From the NCBI GenBank assembly GCA_047630175.1, contig JBLHVI010000028.1, positions 1 through 41,918 on the forward strand: a stretch of DNA of 41,918 nucleotides, read 5' to 3'. The notes below the pieces were generated by a model. That model did not search any database and was not told the DNA's origin. It was given only the letters and a program-made list of their open reading frames with translations. This document shows positions 8,848-16,681 of this stretch, piece after piece (the stretch's first letter is position 1; the number at the start of each line of letters is the position of its first letter). The translations under genes were made by a program, and so were the position numbers. The stretch is from UBA4582 sp047630175. Its GTDB lineage: Bacteria > Pseudomonadota > Gammaproteobacteria > Pseudomonadales > Azotimanducaceae.

Positions 8848-10287
8848 ATGCCTAAATGCCCATTAACATGCGTTCAGCTATCCAAGCGAAGCCCGCCAGC
8901 ACTAAACTTTAGACTGCTGGGACCATTACTGCTGTTGAGTATAAGCTGCCTTTGTAGCGCCAGCGCCCAAGACAACTTACCTTTTCTGAAGGAACAGGCT
9001 GGGGACTATCCCGCCGCTGTCGCCGGATATCAGACTCTGATCGATGAAATCGCGACGGATCAGGGTGACTTTTCCCGAGCCCTCGTTGAACCCCTCATCG
9101 GATTGTCTAGGAGCCTCCTCAAAACAGGCGACCTTGACGAAGCCGAACAAGCTGCACGCCGGGCCCAGCATTTGTACCACCGAAGTGATGGTGTATTGGC
9201 CATTGGCCAAGTCGATGCGGTCAAACTGCTGGTGCGGTACTACCTTAAAACCGGAGAACCCGCGCTGGCAGACCAACAACAACAATTTGCCTACTATCTG
9301 GCCACGCGCCAAGGTTATGACAGTCATGATCTTTTGCCTGCAGGCTACGAATTAGCCGATTGGTATAAAGAAACGGGACAATACCGTGCTGCAAGACGAA
9401 CGCTAGAAAACATCATCACGCAACACGAACAGGCCTCTACGACCGTCAATTCTGTCGATAATCCTACCGCTGATGCTGCGTTGCTTGCTGCTTATATACG
9501 ACTAGCCACGATCACGCGCCTTGACGGCGCGTGCTGTAGCTATAAAAAACTCGCCACTGCTGCACAACTGCTCAATACAAGTCAGGCACTATCTAGCCAA
9601 CAGAAGATGGAGCTCAACCTAGCACTCGGTGACGCTCACCTATTAAGTAATCGTAATGCCGAGGCAATGAACTACTACCGAAGGGCGTGGCTGATCAGCG
9701 AAGAGGCTCAGCTTCCTTCACTTGATTCGCCCAGCAAAATTGCTCAATCTGGCCTTTTAGTCAGGCGTGACTCTAACACCGAGGTCTGGCTACCACGTAA
9801 CGAGCGCGCCGGATTTGCCAGTAACAACGCGCGCAATGGACCGTTGTCTCGCGACCTTAGGCCGGCGAGTTTTGAAGAGCGCATGTCCAATCCGAGCCAG
9901 CCACCTCAGGCTTTCACACTGCCGCTAAATAACAATGATTATCAGATCAACATTAGCGAAACCTATGCCGAGAACCAAGTAGACAAAGCCCAGCCGATGA
10001 TCGGCGCGCCTTTTCAATTCAACCGCCTACAACTGATGAATATCTTGCCTTCTAGCTTGAAAGCCCCTGAGAAACTGGCAAACCTGGCTATCGAAATGGC
10101 GTTTACTGTTGAGGCTGACGGTAAACTGAGTGATATCAGCATTCTCGATGAATCGTTACCCAGAGGTTTGCGCACAATGATGAGTAATGTTCTGGCGAAG
10201 AGCAGGTTCAGACCACGTTTGAAGAATGGCGTGCCAGTGGCTACTCAGGGTGTCAAACTGATCCAGACCTTTAAATCTAGCGTGTAA
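8848..10287 (+). CDS. Secreted TPR protein with C-terminal TonB-like domain (paralogue 1)
   Basis: The 479-residue protein begins with a basic stretch and a hydrophobic core (LLGPLLLLSISCLC) ending in a likely signal-peptidase site (ASA before QDN). Residues about 40-290 are helical tetratricopeptide-like repeats rich in Ala, Leu and Tyr (EQAGDYPAAVAGYQTLI, TGDLDEAEQAARRA). Residues about 385-479 resemble a TonB C-terminal domain: AIEMAFTVEADGKLSDI, then SRFRPRLKNGVPV. A real TonB has an N-terminal anchor instead of a cleavable signal peptide, so this is probably a periplasmic protein using the fold for binding. No strong ribosome site precedes the ATG. Seven bases separate it from its paralogue. 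Confidence 0.85.
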   Translation: MPKCPLTCVQLSKRSPPALNFRLLGPLLLLSISCLCSASAQDNLPFLKEQAGDYPAAVAGYQTLIDEIATDQGDFSRALVEPLIGLSRSLLKTGDLDEAEQAARRAQHLYHRSDGVLAIGQVDAVKLLVRYYLKTGEPALADQQQQFAYYLATRQGYDSHDLLPAGYELADWYKETGQYRAARRTLENIITQHEQASTTVNSVDNPTADAALLAAYIRLATITRLDGACCSYKKLATAAQLLNTSQALSSQQKMELNLALGDAHLLSNRNAEAMNYYRRAWLISEEAQLPSLDSPSKIAQSGLLVRRDSNTEVWLPRNERAGFASNNARNGPLSRDLRPASFEERMSNPSQPPQAFTLPLNNNDYQINISETYAENQVDKAQPMIGAPFQFNRLQLMNILPSSLKAPEKLANLAIEMAFTVEADGKLSDISILDESLPRGLRTMMSNVLAKSRFRPRLKNGVPVATQGVKLIQTFKSSV

Positions 10288-10293
10288 ACCATT

Positions 10294-11778
10294 ATGACAA
10301 TGACTCGCGTTATCGCACTCATTATTAGTTTACTGATCACAACCACCGCCAAGGGGGACTCAGAGGTCATCGTTGCGGCAATGCCTAGCTTTCTTTTTTC
10401 TGCCCCAGATTTGCCAACGGCGGACCAAGACAACCTCTACAAAGAATTCAATCTGGCTTACGTAATTGGCGACTACAAAGCGGCTGAAGTCAGCATGTCG
10501 AGGTTGTTGGATTTAGCGATTGGCAACGCTGCGCTGACCACTGAAACGGCCGCTAAACTACTTTCCAATGCGGCAGTCTTACAGGCCCAGCTTTTATTCA
10601 ATTCAGAAGATATGAGCCACGCTTCAATAGCGCTGAATCAGCTCGAACGCGCAACGGAGCTGGTCACAGCGTTAGATCCTTACCACCCCATGCTAAGTCA
10701 AATATTAGTGGTGACGTCGCTAATATATGAATTGCAGCGAGACTATGAAGCGGCACTCGACACGCTGCGTCATGCACAGCATCTAATACATCGGCAACAC
10801 GGGGTCTATGCGGGTCAACAACTTGCTATTGTTGAGCGGATCGCTAATGTCAGCCATCAGCAGGGCGACTTAATGGGCGCCGATCGTGAGTATATGTTCG
10901 AGCTCAAGATCAGTGAGCGCACCTATGGTGTCGACAGCCCCGAACAAATTTCTATGTTAACCAAAGCCGCCAACCACTTTGCGCTGCGCGCAGCCAGCCA
11001 GCCCTCAATGCAATCACTCGCCTACCAAGATGTGAGCCCGAGCGAATATCGGCAAATGCGGCCAATGTTGTTTCGCACCGCTTTTGAAATGTACGAAAAT
11101 GCCATCCGCATCACCGAATTAACCTATGGCGCGGAAAGTCTCCGCGTGGTGCAGCCACTGAGAGAGATGGCCTATGCGAGAATTTTGCAAGGCACGAGCA
11201 AGGACGAAGCTGAAAAAGCACTTGAACGGGTGCTGGAGATTATCGTTGCCAACCCCGGCACAGATGTTTCTGACCATGCAAGGGCGCTTGTTGCTTTGGC
11301 TGACATTTACACCATTACAGGCGATGGAGCTGCAGCGAAATACTATCTACAGGCTTGGAATCTGCTTGACACAGACCCTGTCTATAAGGATTTACAAGCG
11401 TCGTTGTTCGCCACGAATCGTCGACTGTATCCTCTGGGTGGCCCGGCTAATGGCTTGATGAAGCAACCTATGAGTGTTGAACCAGGGAACGAGCTGTTTA
11501 TCGACCTTGACTATGCTATCCGGGAGAACGGCCGTACATATCACGTTACAATTGTCGACAGTAACCTGCCGAATGCCTACAAAAGGAATCTTCAAGGTTG
11601 GTTTCAGCAGGCGAGATTTAGACCACGTATTGAGGCAGGAGTCTTGGTGGGCACCGACGATGTGCAGTTACACCAGGTTTACACCGTCATCGGCGCGCAG
11701 GTGCCGATCAGTGAGGCAGCAGTGGTGCCGGCCGATCCCGTAGTGGAAGAGTCTCAGGAGCCAGCGACTGTTGACTAG
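10294..11778 (+). CDS. Secreted TPR protein with C-terminal TonB-like domain (paralogue 2)
   Basis: A 494-residue protein with the same plan as its upstream neighbour: a short signal peptide (TRVIALIISLLITTTAKG), TPR-like helices over about residues 45-350 (YVIGDYKAAEVSMSRLL, LQRDYEAALDTLRHAQ), and a C-terminal TonB-C-like module whose end reads ARFRPRIEAGVLVGTDDVQL. An acidic, Pro/Val-rich tail follows. The two genes look like an ancient tandem duplication with strongly diverged sequences. No Shine-Dalgarno is visible in the six-base gap, which suggests translational coupling; a second ATG two codons in is an alternative start. The role is unknown, probably a periplasmic part of the envelope locus. 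Confidence 0.83.
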   Translation: MTMTRVIALIISLLITTTAKGDSEVIVAAMPSFLFSAPDLPTADQDNLYKEFNLAYVIGDYKAAEVSMSRLLDLAIGNAALTTETAAKLLSNAAVLQAQLLFNSEDMSHASIALNQLERATELVTALDPYHPMLSQILVVTSLIYELQRDYEAALDTLRHAQHLIHRQHGVYAGQQLAIVERIANVSHQQGDLMGADREYMFELKISERTYGVDSPEQISMLTKAANHFALRAASQPSMQSLAYQDVSPSEYRQMRPMLFRTAFEMYENAIRITELTYGAESLRVVQPLREMAYARILQGTSKDEAEKALERVLEIIVANPGTDVSDHARALVALADIYTITGDGAAAKYYLQAWNLLDTDPVYKDLQASLFATNRRLYPLGGPANGLMKQPMSVEPGNELFIDLDYAIRENGRTYHVTIVDSNLPNAYKRNLQGWFQQARFRPRIEAGVLVGTDDVQLHQVYTVIGAQVPISEAAVVPADPVVEESQEPATVD

Positions 11779-11820
11779 TACCATCGAACACGACGGTTTG
11801 GCGTTGAATTATCTTAGGCC

Positions 11821-12525
11821 TTATTGAGTCTCGCTGATATCTTCATCAATTAAAAACGCTTTAAGCTGCGCCGCCAATGCCTTGCAGGCTGCATTACCGG
11901 GGCGCGCCAGTATCGGAATAGGGATCACCAAGCCTGCAAGATAGGATGTTCCATTAGCATCAGCACTTATTTCTCCTGCAGCAGTCAGGTTCTGCAAATC
12001 CCATATAGACGCCTCGTAAGCAGCATCTTCTTCCCAATAAGTCATCCCAAAGCAGCCGCCGCCAAAGGTTGAGATAGTACAGCTGAAGCTGCCGCCCTTG
12101 TCGGTGGTGACCGTGTCGCCTTCAATCCAAGCTAGATAGCGCACTTGGGATGCGTCGATGCGATCCTGCACGCCAGGCTGGGAGAACAATTGCTCTAGAT
12201 CTGACGCTGAAGCGGGCGCAAAGCGAGGTTCAAACCACGGATAAAACTCGTCTTTAAAGTCCTTCTGTGAGATCAATCGAATCGCATCATCGCCCCCACT
12301 TAGCGAATCAGAAATGCAGTCAGTGAAACTAACTTCAGTTTCGCGGTCGTTGTAACTAGAGCGACCCAATATCACCAGTGCCTCACCGGATGCCATCCCA
12401 GTGTTTGCCTGCCGTGACTCTTCAACTCGGGTAGCAGCGCAGCCCGCAAGCATTGCGATGGATAGTATCCCCACGAGCCGCAGTGGCTTGTTGCCCTTCA
12501 GCAGCACTCTTTTAGATCGATTCAT
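11821..12525 (-). CDS. Predicted lipoprotein of unknown function
   Basis: 234 residues with a basic N-terminus, a hydrophobic stretch and a lipobox ending in LAGC near residue 29, so an envelope lipoprotein. The mature part has several cysteines (a SFTDC element, FSCTISTFGGGCFG) that could form disulfides in the periplasm, and it ends in an amphipathic helix. I do not recognise the family. AGGAGT six bases upstream of the ATG supports the start. It is the second gene of a two-lipoprotein minus-strand pair, 36 bases after the first. The pair lies between the plus-strand TPR genes and the plus-strand operon, so it is probably part of the same locus although transcribed oppositely. Confidence 0.75.
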   Translation of the reverse strand: MNRSKRVLLKGNKPLRLVGILSIAMLAGCAATRVEESRQANTGMASGEALVILGRSSYNDRETEVSFTDCISDSLSGGDDAIRLISQKDFKDEFYPWFEPRFAPASASDLEQLFSQPGVQDRIDASQVRYLAWIEGDTVTTDKGGSFSCTISTFGGGCFGMTYWEEDAAYEASIWDLQNLTAAGEISADANGTSYLAGLVIPIPILARPGNAACKALAAQLKAFLIDEDISETQ

Positions 12526-12561
12526 CTATGACTCCTGATGGCGTGCTGATAGTCCATCAAC

Positions 12562-13302
12562 CTAGATTTTCAGCGCGGCATCACCGTCCGCCGCCGTTGA
12601 CGGTGTTAGGTTCTGCACCCAGGTGTTTACACCTGGCTGATCCGAAAACTCAACAGCGATTCGGGCGCCACCGTCCCTGATTGCCAACATCGTCGCTTCA
12701 TTCAGCGCCTCTTTTGAGCCAAAGACCGAGGCCTCGCTTTTGCCGTAGCCAACCACAGACCATTCAGAGACCTTTTGACGTTTGGCGTTGTAGAGGCTCA
12801 TACGGTAATGGACAGATGCGGAGTAAAAATTTAAGCCCGATACACCTGGCGTTAGAAAGCCGAACTTTTGGATTTCAGGGACTAAAATACCATCCAGCCC
12901 CGGCATCATCGCGGCATCTACCGGGGACTTGTTAACCTCAACGACCTCGTTAAACATAGCCGACGTCAGATTTCGGAAAAAAGATAGATTTTGCACGCCA
13001 AAGTCAATCACCCAACTGCCGCTCCTTTCGATCTTTTCATCATGTCGAAAGGTTTTAAACGCATCTGAATAGTAGACGCCAATCCGGGCTGGGATTTTCT
13101 TCACTAAAGGCGTTGGCGACGAACCCTCAACGGTGACAGAAGTCGTGCAGCTCGCAAATAACGTCATGGATGTAAGCATGACACCGAGCCGAATCAGCGT
13201 TAACCACCCGCCGCGCCTATCGCCGGCAATGTATTTGACGTTTCGCATACCCCTCGCCTGGACCGCATACGCTGCGGATATATTTGAATATTGATGTGTC
13301 AT
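12562..13302 (-). CDS. Predicted lipoprotein of unknown function
   Basis: 246 residues in the open frame. A basic region is followed by the hydrophobic segment LIRLGVMLTSMTLFASC, which ends in a plausible lipobox (F-A-S-C). The mature protein starts with a beta-strand pattern (PARIGVYYSDAFKTF) and has a domain of about 190 residues, reminiscent in layout of small outer-membrane-facing auxiliary lipoproteins, but I cannot assign a family. An internal ATG at 13248 (MRNVKYIAG) gives a more usual signal-peptide length, with a GAGGGG just upstream. The start is therefore uncertain between 13302 and 13248. First gene of the minus-strand lipoprotein pair. Confidence 0.7.
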   Translation of the reverse strand: MTHQYSNISAAYAVQARGMRNVKYIAGDRRGGWLTLIRLGVMLTSMTLFASCTTSVTVEGSSPTPLVKKIPARIGVYYSDAFKTFRHDEKIERSGSWVIDFGVQNLSFFRNLTSAMFNEVVEVNKSPVDAAMMPGLDGILVPEIQKFGFLTPGVSGLNFYSASVHYRMSLYNAKRQKVSEWSVVGYGKSEASVFGSKEALNEATMLAIRDGGARIAVEFSDQPGVNTWVQNLTPSTAADGDAALKI

Positions 13303-13660
13303 TTTGCTCGTGACTACCTCTACGGTTCAACGCTAGATTGACGCTTATCCTACCGCCGCGGCAGTCGAATTCCTATCGCACAGCTCACCTCTGGCGGATA
13401 ATTTCCAAACCCTTGGGAACGTTACCACCTGATTACCTGTCAAACAGCTCAAATCACCCAACAAACATTGCCTTGCAGGCATCGCCTCACAAACATTGTG
13501 ATCTATTCAGGTTAATTTCAGCTTTGCCATGCCACAATAGACATTCAAGTCGGATGGCAAGTTCCTTTACTTGCGGACGAAATTTTAATTAACACAACAT
13601 ATACGCTTTTAGACATGAATTGGCCTGTAAATAGCCTTACGCGGAGCACCAAAGAGCGCT
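13303..13660. other. Divergent intergenic region, 358 bases
   Basis: This gap separates the minus-strand lipoprotein pair from the plus-strand Pro-rich lipoprotein and must hold promoters for both. I see a direct repeat CAAACATTG at 13462-13470 and 13490-13498 and an AT-rich stretch at 13581-13604. I could not find a convincing -35/-10 pair with normal spacing. No coding frame here looks real. Confidence 0.4.
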
Positions 13661-15277
13661 ATGACCGATACACAGAACGTTAAACAAGATATTTTGCGTG
13701 CCCGCAGGAATGCCGGCAGCGACCTAACTGTGGCGCGCCCACGGTCCAGACGGCGTATTTCTGGTCGATCCTCACGACTTGCCATTGTAGTTATAGGCTT
13801 GTTTATCGGTTTGGCTGGCTGTCAGTCGCCTATGCCTCCACCGCCACCGCCAGCCGGCATGCCGACACCGCCGACACCACCATCACAGCCAGCGCCGCCG
13901 TCACCACCGTCGAGTCCATCTGCACAACCGCCGAGCCCACCGTCTACGCCGTCTGATTCGCCGCCGTCTGATTCGCCGCCGTCTGATTCACCGCCGTCGG
14001 CATCGCCACCTTCTTCGCCTGCGGATTCGAGTTCACCGCCACCAGCAGGTGAACCACCCGCCAGCCCCCCGGATTCAGGCGAGGAAGCTGCGGAGGAAAA
14101 GGCAGCAAGCCGTGAAAGCGCGGCTGACGACTTGCGCAAGCAAGGTCAGGAAGTCAGTGATGCGGCGAGTGAACTTGGCGGTCCCCCACCTTCTGACAGC
14201 GCTGCCGCTGGCGACGAACCCCCGGATCCGCTAATGCCTGACGACACCAGCGCTGGCGCCCCGAGTGATGTTTTCAGTGATGCTCAGGCCCCCTCTGAGC
14301 CGACGGACATGCGCGAAAGTAACGATACGGGGCTAACCGGCGACAGTGACACCGAGGCTGGAAGCAAAGCGACAGCCAATTCTGAAAGTGGGTCTGAAAG
14401 TGGGTCTGAAAAAGAAACAGCAGATAGTATCGAGCAGGCAAATGCAGGCACAAATTCTGACGATGCGACATCTGACGCCATAGAAGCCGCTAAGACCGCG
14501 CTTGAAGAAGCAGGTATGGCCATTGGTACCGCAGCAGAGGCAGTATCTGGTGCCAGTTCAGATGAGGAACTTTTGGCAGCAGAGGATGCACTCGCCGATG
14601 CGCGAGTCGCAGTCATTATTGCGGGTCAAGACCTCGCTCAAGCCCGTCAGGTTATAGCGGCGTCAGGCGCTCAGGGCAGCGCGGCTGAAGAATCAAACAT
14701 TGATGCAGCAGAGGCAGCCCTAGCCAATGCGACTATGGCCATTGTGGTTGCAACCGGCGCTATCATGGACGCCAACTTAGCACTTCCTGGGGACTCACAA
14801 CGCTTACCCTCAGGCGGCATTGTCACTGGTACGTCTGGCGCAGGCGGCGAACTTGATGAAGCGCTAGAGGCATCACTAATCATTTTTGACGGTCGTATCG
14901 AAGAATCTCGACAGGCCGTGCTCAGTCCGGGCGCGCCATCGACACGCACTGGTCTGCCCGCGCGCCAGCCACGTACTCAGCAAGAGGCCGCCGGTGACGC
15001 CGACGGCAACGTCGATATGGCAACAAGCGGGGGACCGACCGACGCCACAGACGAGACACCCGCCCAAACGGATGCTCAATCATCGGGCGTAGGCCGCGGG
15101 TCCACGCAGACAGCAGAAGCTGAGGCTACAACCGATATGCTGCCAGACGATATTGACGATGGCCAAGACGACGACATCGTCGCGCAACAACTTCGCGAAG
15201 CAGCGCTAGCCGAAACCAACGCCTCCCTACAAGAAAAGCTCTGGGAAGAGTATCGACGCTACAAATCAGGAAGTTAA
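13661..15277 (+). CDS. Pro/Ser-rich low-complexity lipoprotein
   Basis: A 538-residue protein with an unusually long arginine-rich N-region (about 40 residues), one hydrophobic segment and a lipobox LAGC with Cys at residue 54. Residues about 57-145 are an extended Pro/Ser linker with repeated PPSDS units. Residues 150-300 are acidic and Ser-rich with a SGSESGSE repeat. Residues about 275-375 hold Ala-rich helical repeats (EAAKTALEEAGMAIGTAAEA and similar), and the end is again charged. Such a linker could span the periplasm from a lipid anchor. No family is recognised. If the N-region is not a signal peptide, the protein could instead be an inner-membrane anchor with a cytosolic tail. First plus-strand gene before the motor-like operon. 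Confidence 0.7.
   Translation: MTDTQNVKQDILRARRNAGSDLTVARPRSRRRISGRSSRLAIVVIGLFIGLAGCQSPMPPPPPPAGMPTPPTPPSQPAPPSPPSSPSAQPPSPPSTPSDSPPSDSPPSDSPPSASPPSSPADSSSPPPAGEPPASPPDSGEEAAEEKAASRESAADDLRKQGQEVSDAASELGGPPPSDSAAAGDEPPDPLMPDDTSAGAPSDVFSDAQAPSEPTDMRESNDTGLTGDSDTEAGSKATANSESGSESGSEKETADSIEQANAGTNSDDATSDAIEAAKTALEEAGMAIGTAAEAVSGASSDEELLAAEDALADARVAVIIAGQDLAQARQVIAASGAQGSAAEESNIDAAEAALANATMAIVVATGAIMDANLALPGDSQRLPSGGIVTGTSGAGGELDEALEASLIIFDGRIEESRQAVLSPGAPSTRTGLPARQPRTQQEAAGDADGNVDMATSGGPTDATDETPAQTDAQSSGVGRGSTQTAEAEATTDMLPDDIDDGQDDDIVAQQLREAALAETNASLQEKLWEEYRRYKSGS
13946..14005 (+). repeat. 15-base tandem repeat, four units, in frame
   Basis: Units of CCGCCGTCTGATTCG or close variants run at 13946-13960, 13961-13975, 13976-13990 and 13991-14005, encoding the PPSDS repeat of the lipoprotein. 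The second and third units differ by one base. The unit is a multiple of three, so copy changes would keep the frame. Confidence 0.85.
14381..14412 (+). repeat. 12-base tandem repeat encoding SGSE units
   Basis: TCTGAAAGTGGG is repeated at 14381-14392 and 14393-14404, with a partial third copy following. It encodes SESG units in the acidic part of the Pro/Ser-rich lipoprotein. Confidence 0.7.
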
Positions 15278-15304
15278 CGTACAGATTCGTTCTGATACGT
15301 TTTT
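15277..15304 (+). terminator. Hairpin plus T-run after the Pro-rich lipoprotein gene
   Basis: ACGTACAGA (15277-15285) pairs with TCTG-A-TACGT (15291-15300) with one bulged base and a TTCGT loop, and runs directly into TTTTT. It begins at the stop codon. It looks like a weak rho-independent terminator or attenuator between this gene and the following lipoprotein gene. Confidence 0.5.
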
Positions 15305-15345
15305 AGCAACATCAGAAAATAATGCGCATAAAAGGATACATTGAC

Positions 15346-16533
15346 ATGAAGACATTGAAACGATTAACGCCAGCGCTACTGGCGCTGGCCTGCACTGGCT
15401 GGCTGTTGTCGGCGTGTTCCTCGACTCAAGTCATCAAGTCAAACTCAACTCCCGCCATCAGCGCCACTGACGCGATGCCAGAGAATTTGTATCTTGATAT
15501 CGCAATTTTGCCGTTTGAACCCGGCATACCAGAAAGTGAAGAAGAACAAGACAAACAGCTCATTATCCCTGATGTTCGTCGCGCCGAGTCACGCTACATC
15601 GCCTACCATTTGAAAGACACCTTGGAACTGACCGGCAACTGGGGTGCCGTACGAGTCGTCCCGACCATGTCTGAAGCAGTCGATCTGCAAATCAGCGGTG
15701 AAATTCTGGAATCAAACGGCGAGACACTTAAGGCACGCATTACTGCAACAGATGCAACAGGCAAACAGTGGGTATCAAGAACCTTTGAAGATAACGCCAG
15801 CAAATATTCTTATCGAACGGCCATGGAAGATCCTTTTCAGGATTTTTACAACGACATCGCCAATGCGCTGTTGCGCGAGCGTCAAAATCTCAAAAGCGAC
15901 CAATTGGCCAACCTGCGCCAAGTAACCAGCCTTAAATATGCTAACAGTCTGGCTCCAGACGCTTTCGGCGGCTATCTGACGCAGAAGCGCGGTCGCACGT
16001 CAATTGCACAACTGCCCTCTCAGAATGATACGATGCTCAACCGGGTGCAACAGATTAAGGTTCGGGAGAATTTGTTCGTCGACACGCTTGACGACTACTA
16101 CGGTAATTTTTATCGAGAGATGAAGCCCTCTTACGATGAATGGCGATTAGCAACTTACGATGAATCGCTCAAGCTCAAAGAAATGAAAGCGAAGGCTTAC
16201 AAAGCCGGTGCGGTGGGTATTCTTGGCGTGGTAGGCGGTCTCTACGGCGCGAGCCAAAGCAACACTTGGGCAGGCCAAGCCGCCGGTGTCGCTGCCGTCG
16301 GCGGCGGTATCATGGCAGGCAAGGTCGCCCTCGAGCGATTTCAGGAGGCCGAGATCCATGCCCAGTCATTGCGTGAATTGAGCCAGTCTCTCGGGGCTGA
16401 GATTACACCGCACGTACTCAGCATCGAGGGCCGGACTATCGAACTTACAGGAACTGCTGATAGGCAATATCAAGAGTGGCGTCGTATCCTCAAGGATATT
16501 TATGCTGAGGAAACTGGCTTACCGGTTAACTAA
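15346..16533 (+). CDS. Predicted lipoprotein with glycine-rich hydrophobic segment
   Basis: About 395 residues. The ATG at 15346 is preceded by AAAGGA nine bases upstream and gives a compact signal peptide with a lipobox (LLSAC before SSTQV); the frame could also start at 15322. Residues about 35-170 form a domain with strand-rich elements (YLDIAILPFEPG, VDLQISGEIL) reminiscent of CsgG/FlgO-type lipoproteins that report on periplasmic assemblies, though the match is only in pattern. Residues about 285-330 are a Gly/Ala-rich hydrophobic stretch (GAVGILGVVGGLYG, then AAGVAAVGGGIMAG), like glycine-zipper segments that insert in membranes. The gene lies just before the pseudokinase gene. Function unknown. 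Confidence 0.75.
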   Translation: MKTLKRLTPALLALACTGWLLSACSSTQVIKSNSTPAISATDAMPENLYLDIAILPFEPGIPESEEEQDKQLIIPDVRRAESRYIAYHLKDTLELTGNWGAVRVVPTMSEAVDLQISGEILESNGETLKARITATDATGKQWVSRTFEDNASKYSYRTAMEDPFQDFYNDIANALLRERQNLKSDQLANLRQVTSLKYANSLAPDAFGGYLTQKRGRTSIAQLPSQNDTMLNRVQQIKVRENLFVDTLDDYYGNFYREMKPSYDEWRLATYDESLKLKEMKAKAYKAGAVGILGVVGGLYGASQSNTWAGQAAGVAAVGGGIMAGKVALERFQEAEIHAQSLRELSQSLGAEITPHVLSIEGRTIELTGTADRQYQEWRRILKDIYAEETGLPVN

Positions 16534-16660
16534 ATCGCTTTTGGTAGCCGTTTTTAGTCCACTCTTTCGGTCTGTTTTTTGATCTGTCATTTTGATTTAC
16601 AATCTCAATACTCACAAACACGCCGACGAATCACGGTCCGGTGACATAAAAATTAGGTTA

Positions 16661-16681
16661 ATGAGCACCGTGAAACCATGA
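16661..16681 (+). promoter_or_regulatory. Possible six-codon leader ORF coupled to the pseudokinase gene
   Basis: ATG at 16661 opens the frame MSTVKP, whose TGA (16679-16681) overlaps the ATG at 16678 as ATGA. An AGG-like ribosome site lies just upstream (16655-16657), while the long gene has no clear site of its own. This would allow translational coupling, but such short overlaps also arise by chance. Confidence 0.3.

Noticed and set aside
13822..14616. Gly/Asp/Ser-rich minus-strand frames opposite the Pro-rich lipoprotein
   Set aside because: They mirror the repeat-rich coding sequence. The plus-strand frame has a lipobox and continues without stop for 538 codons.
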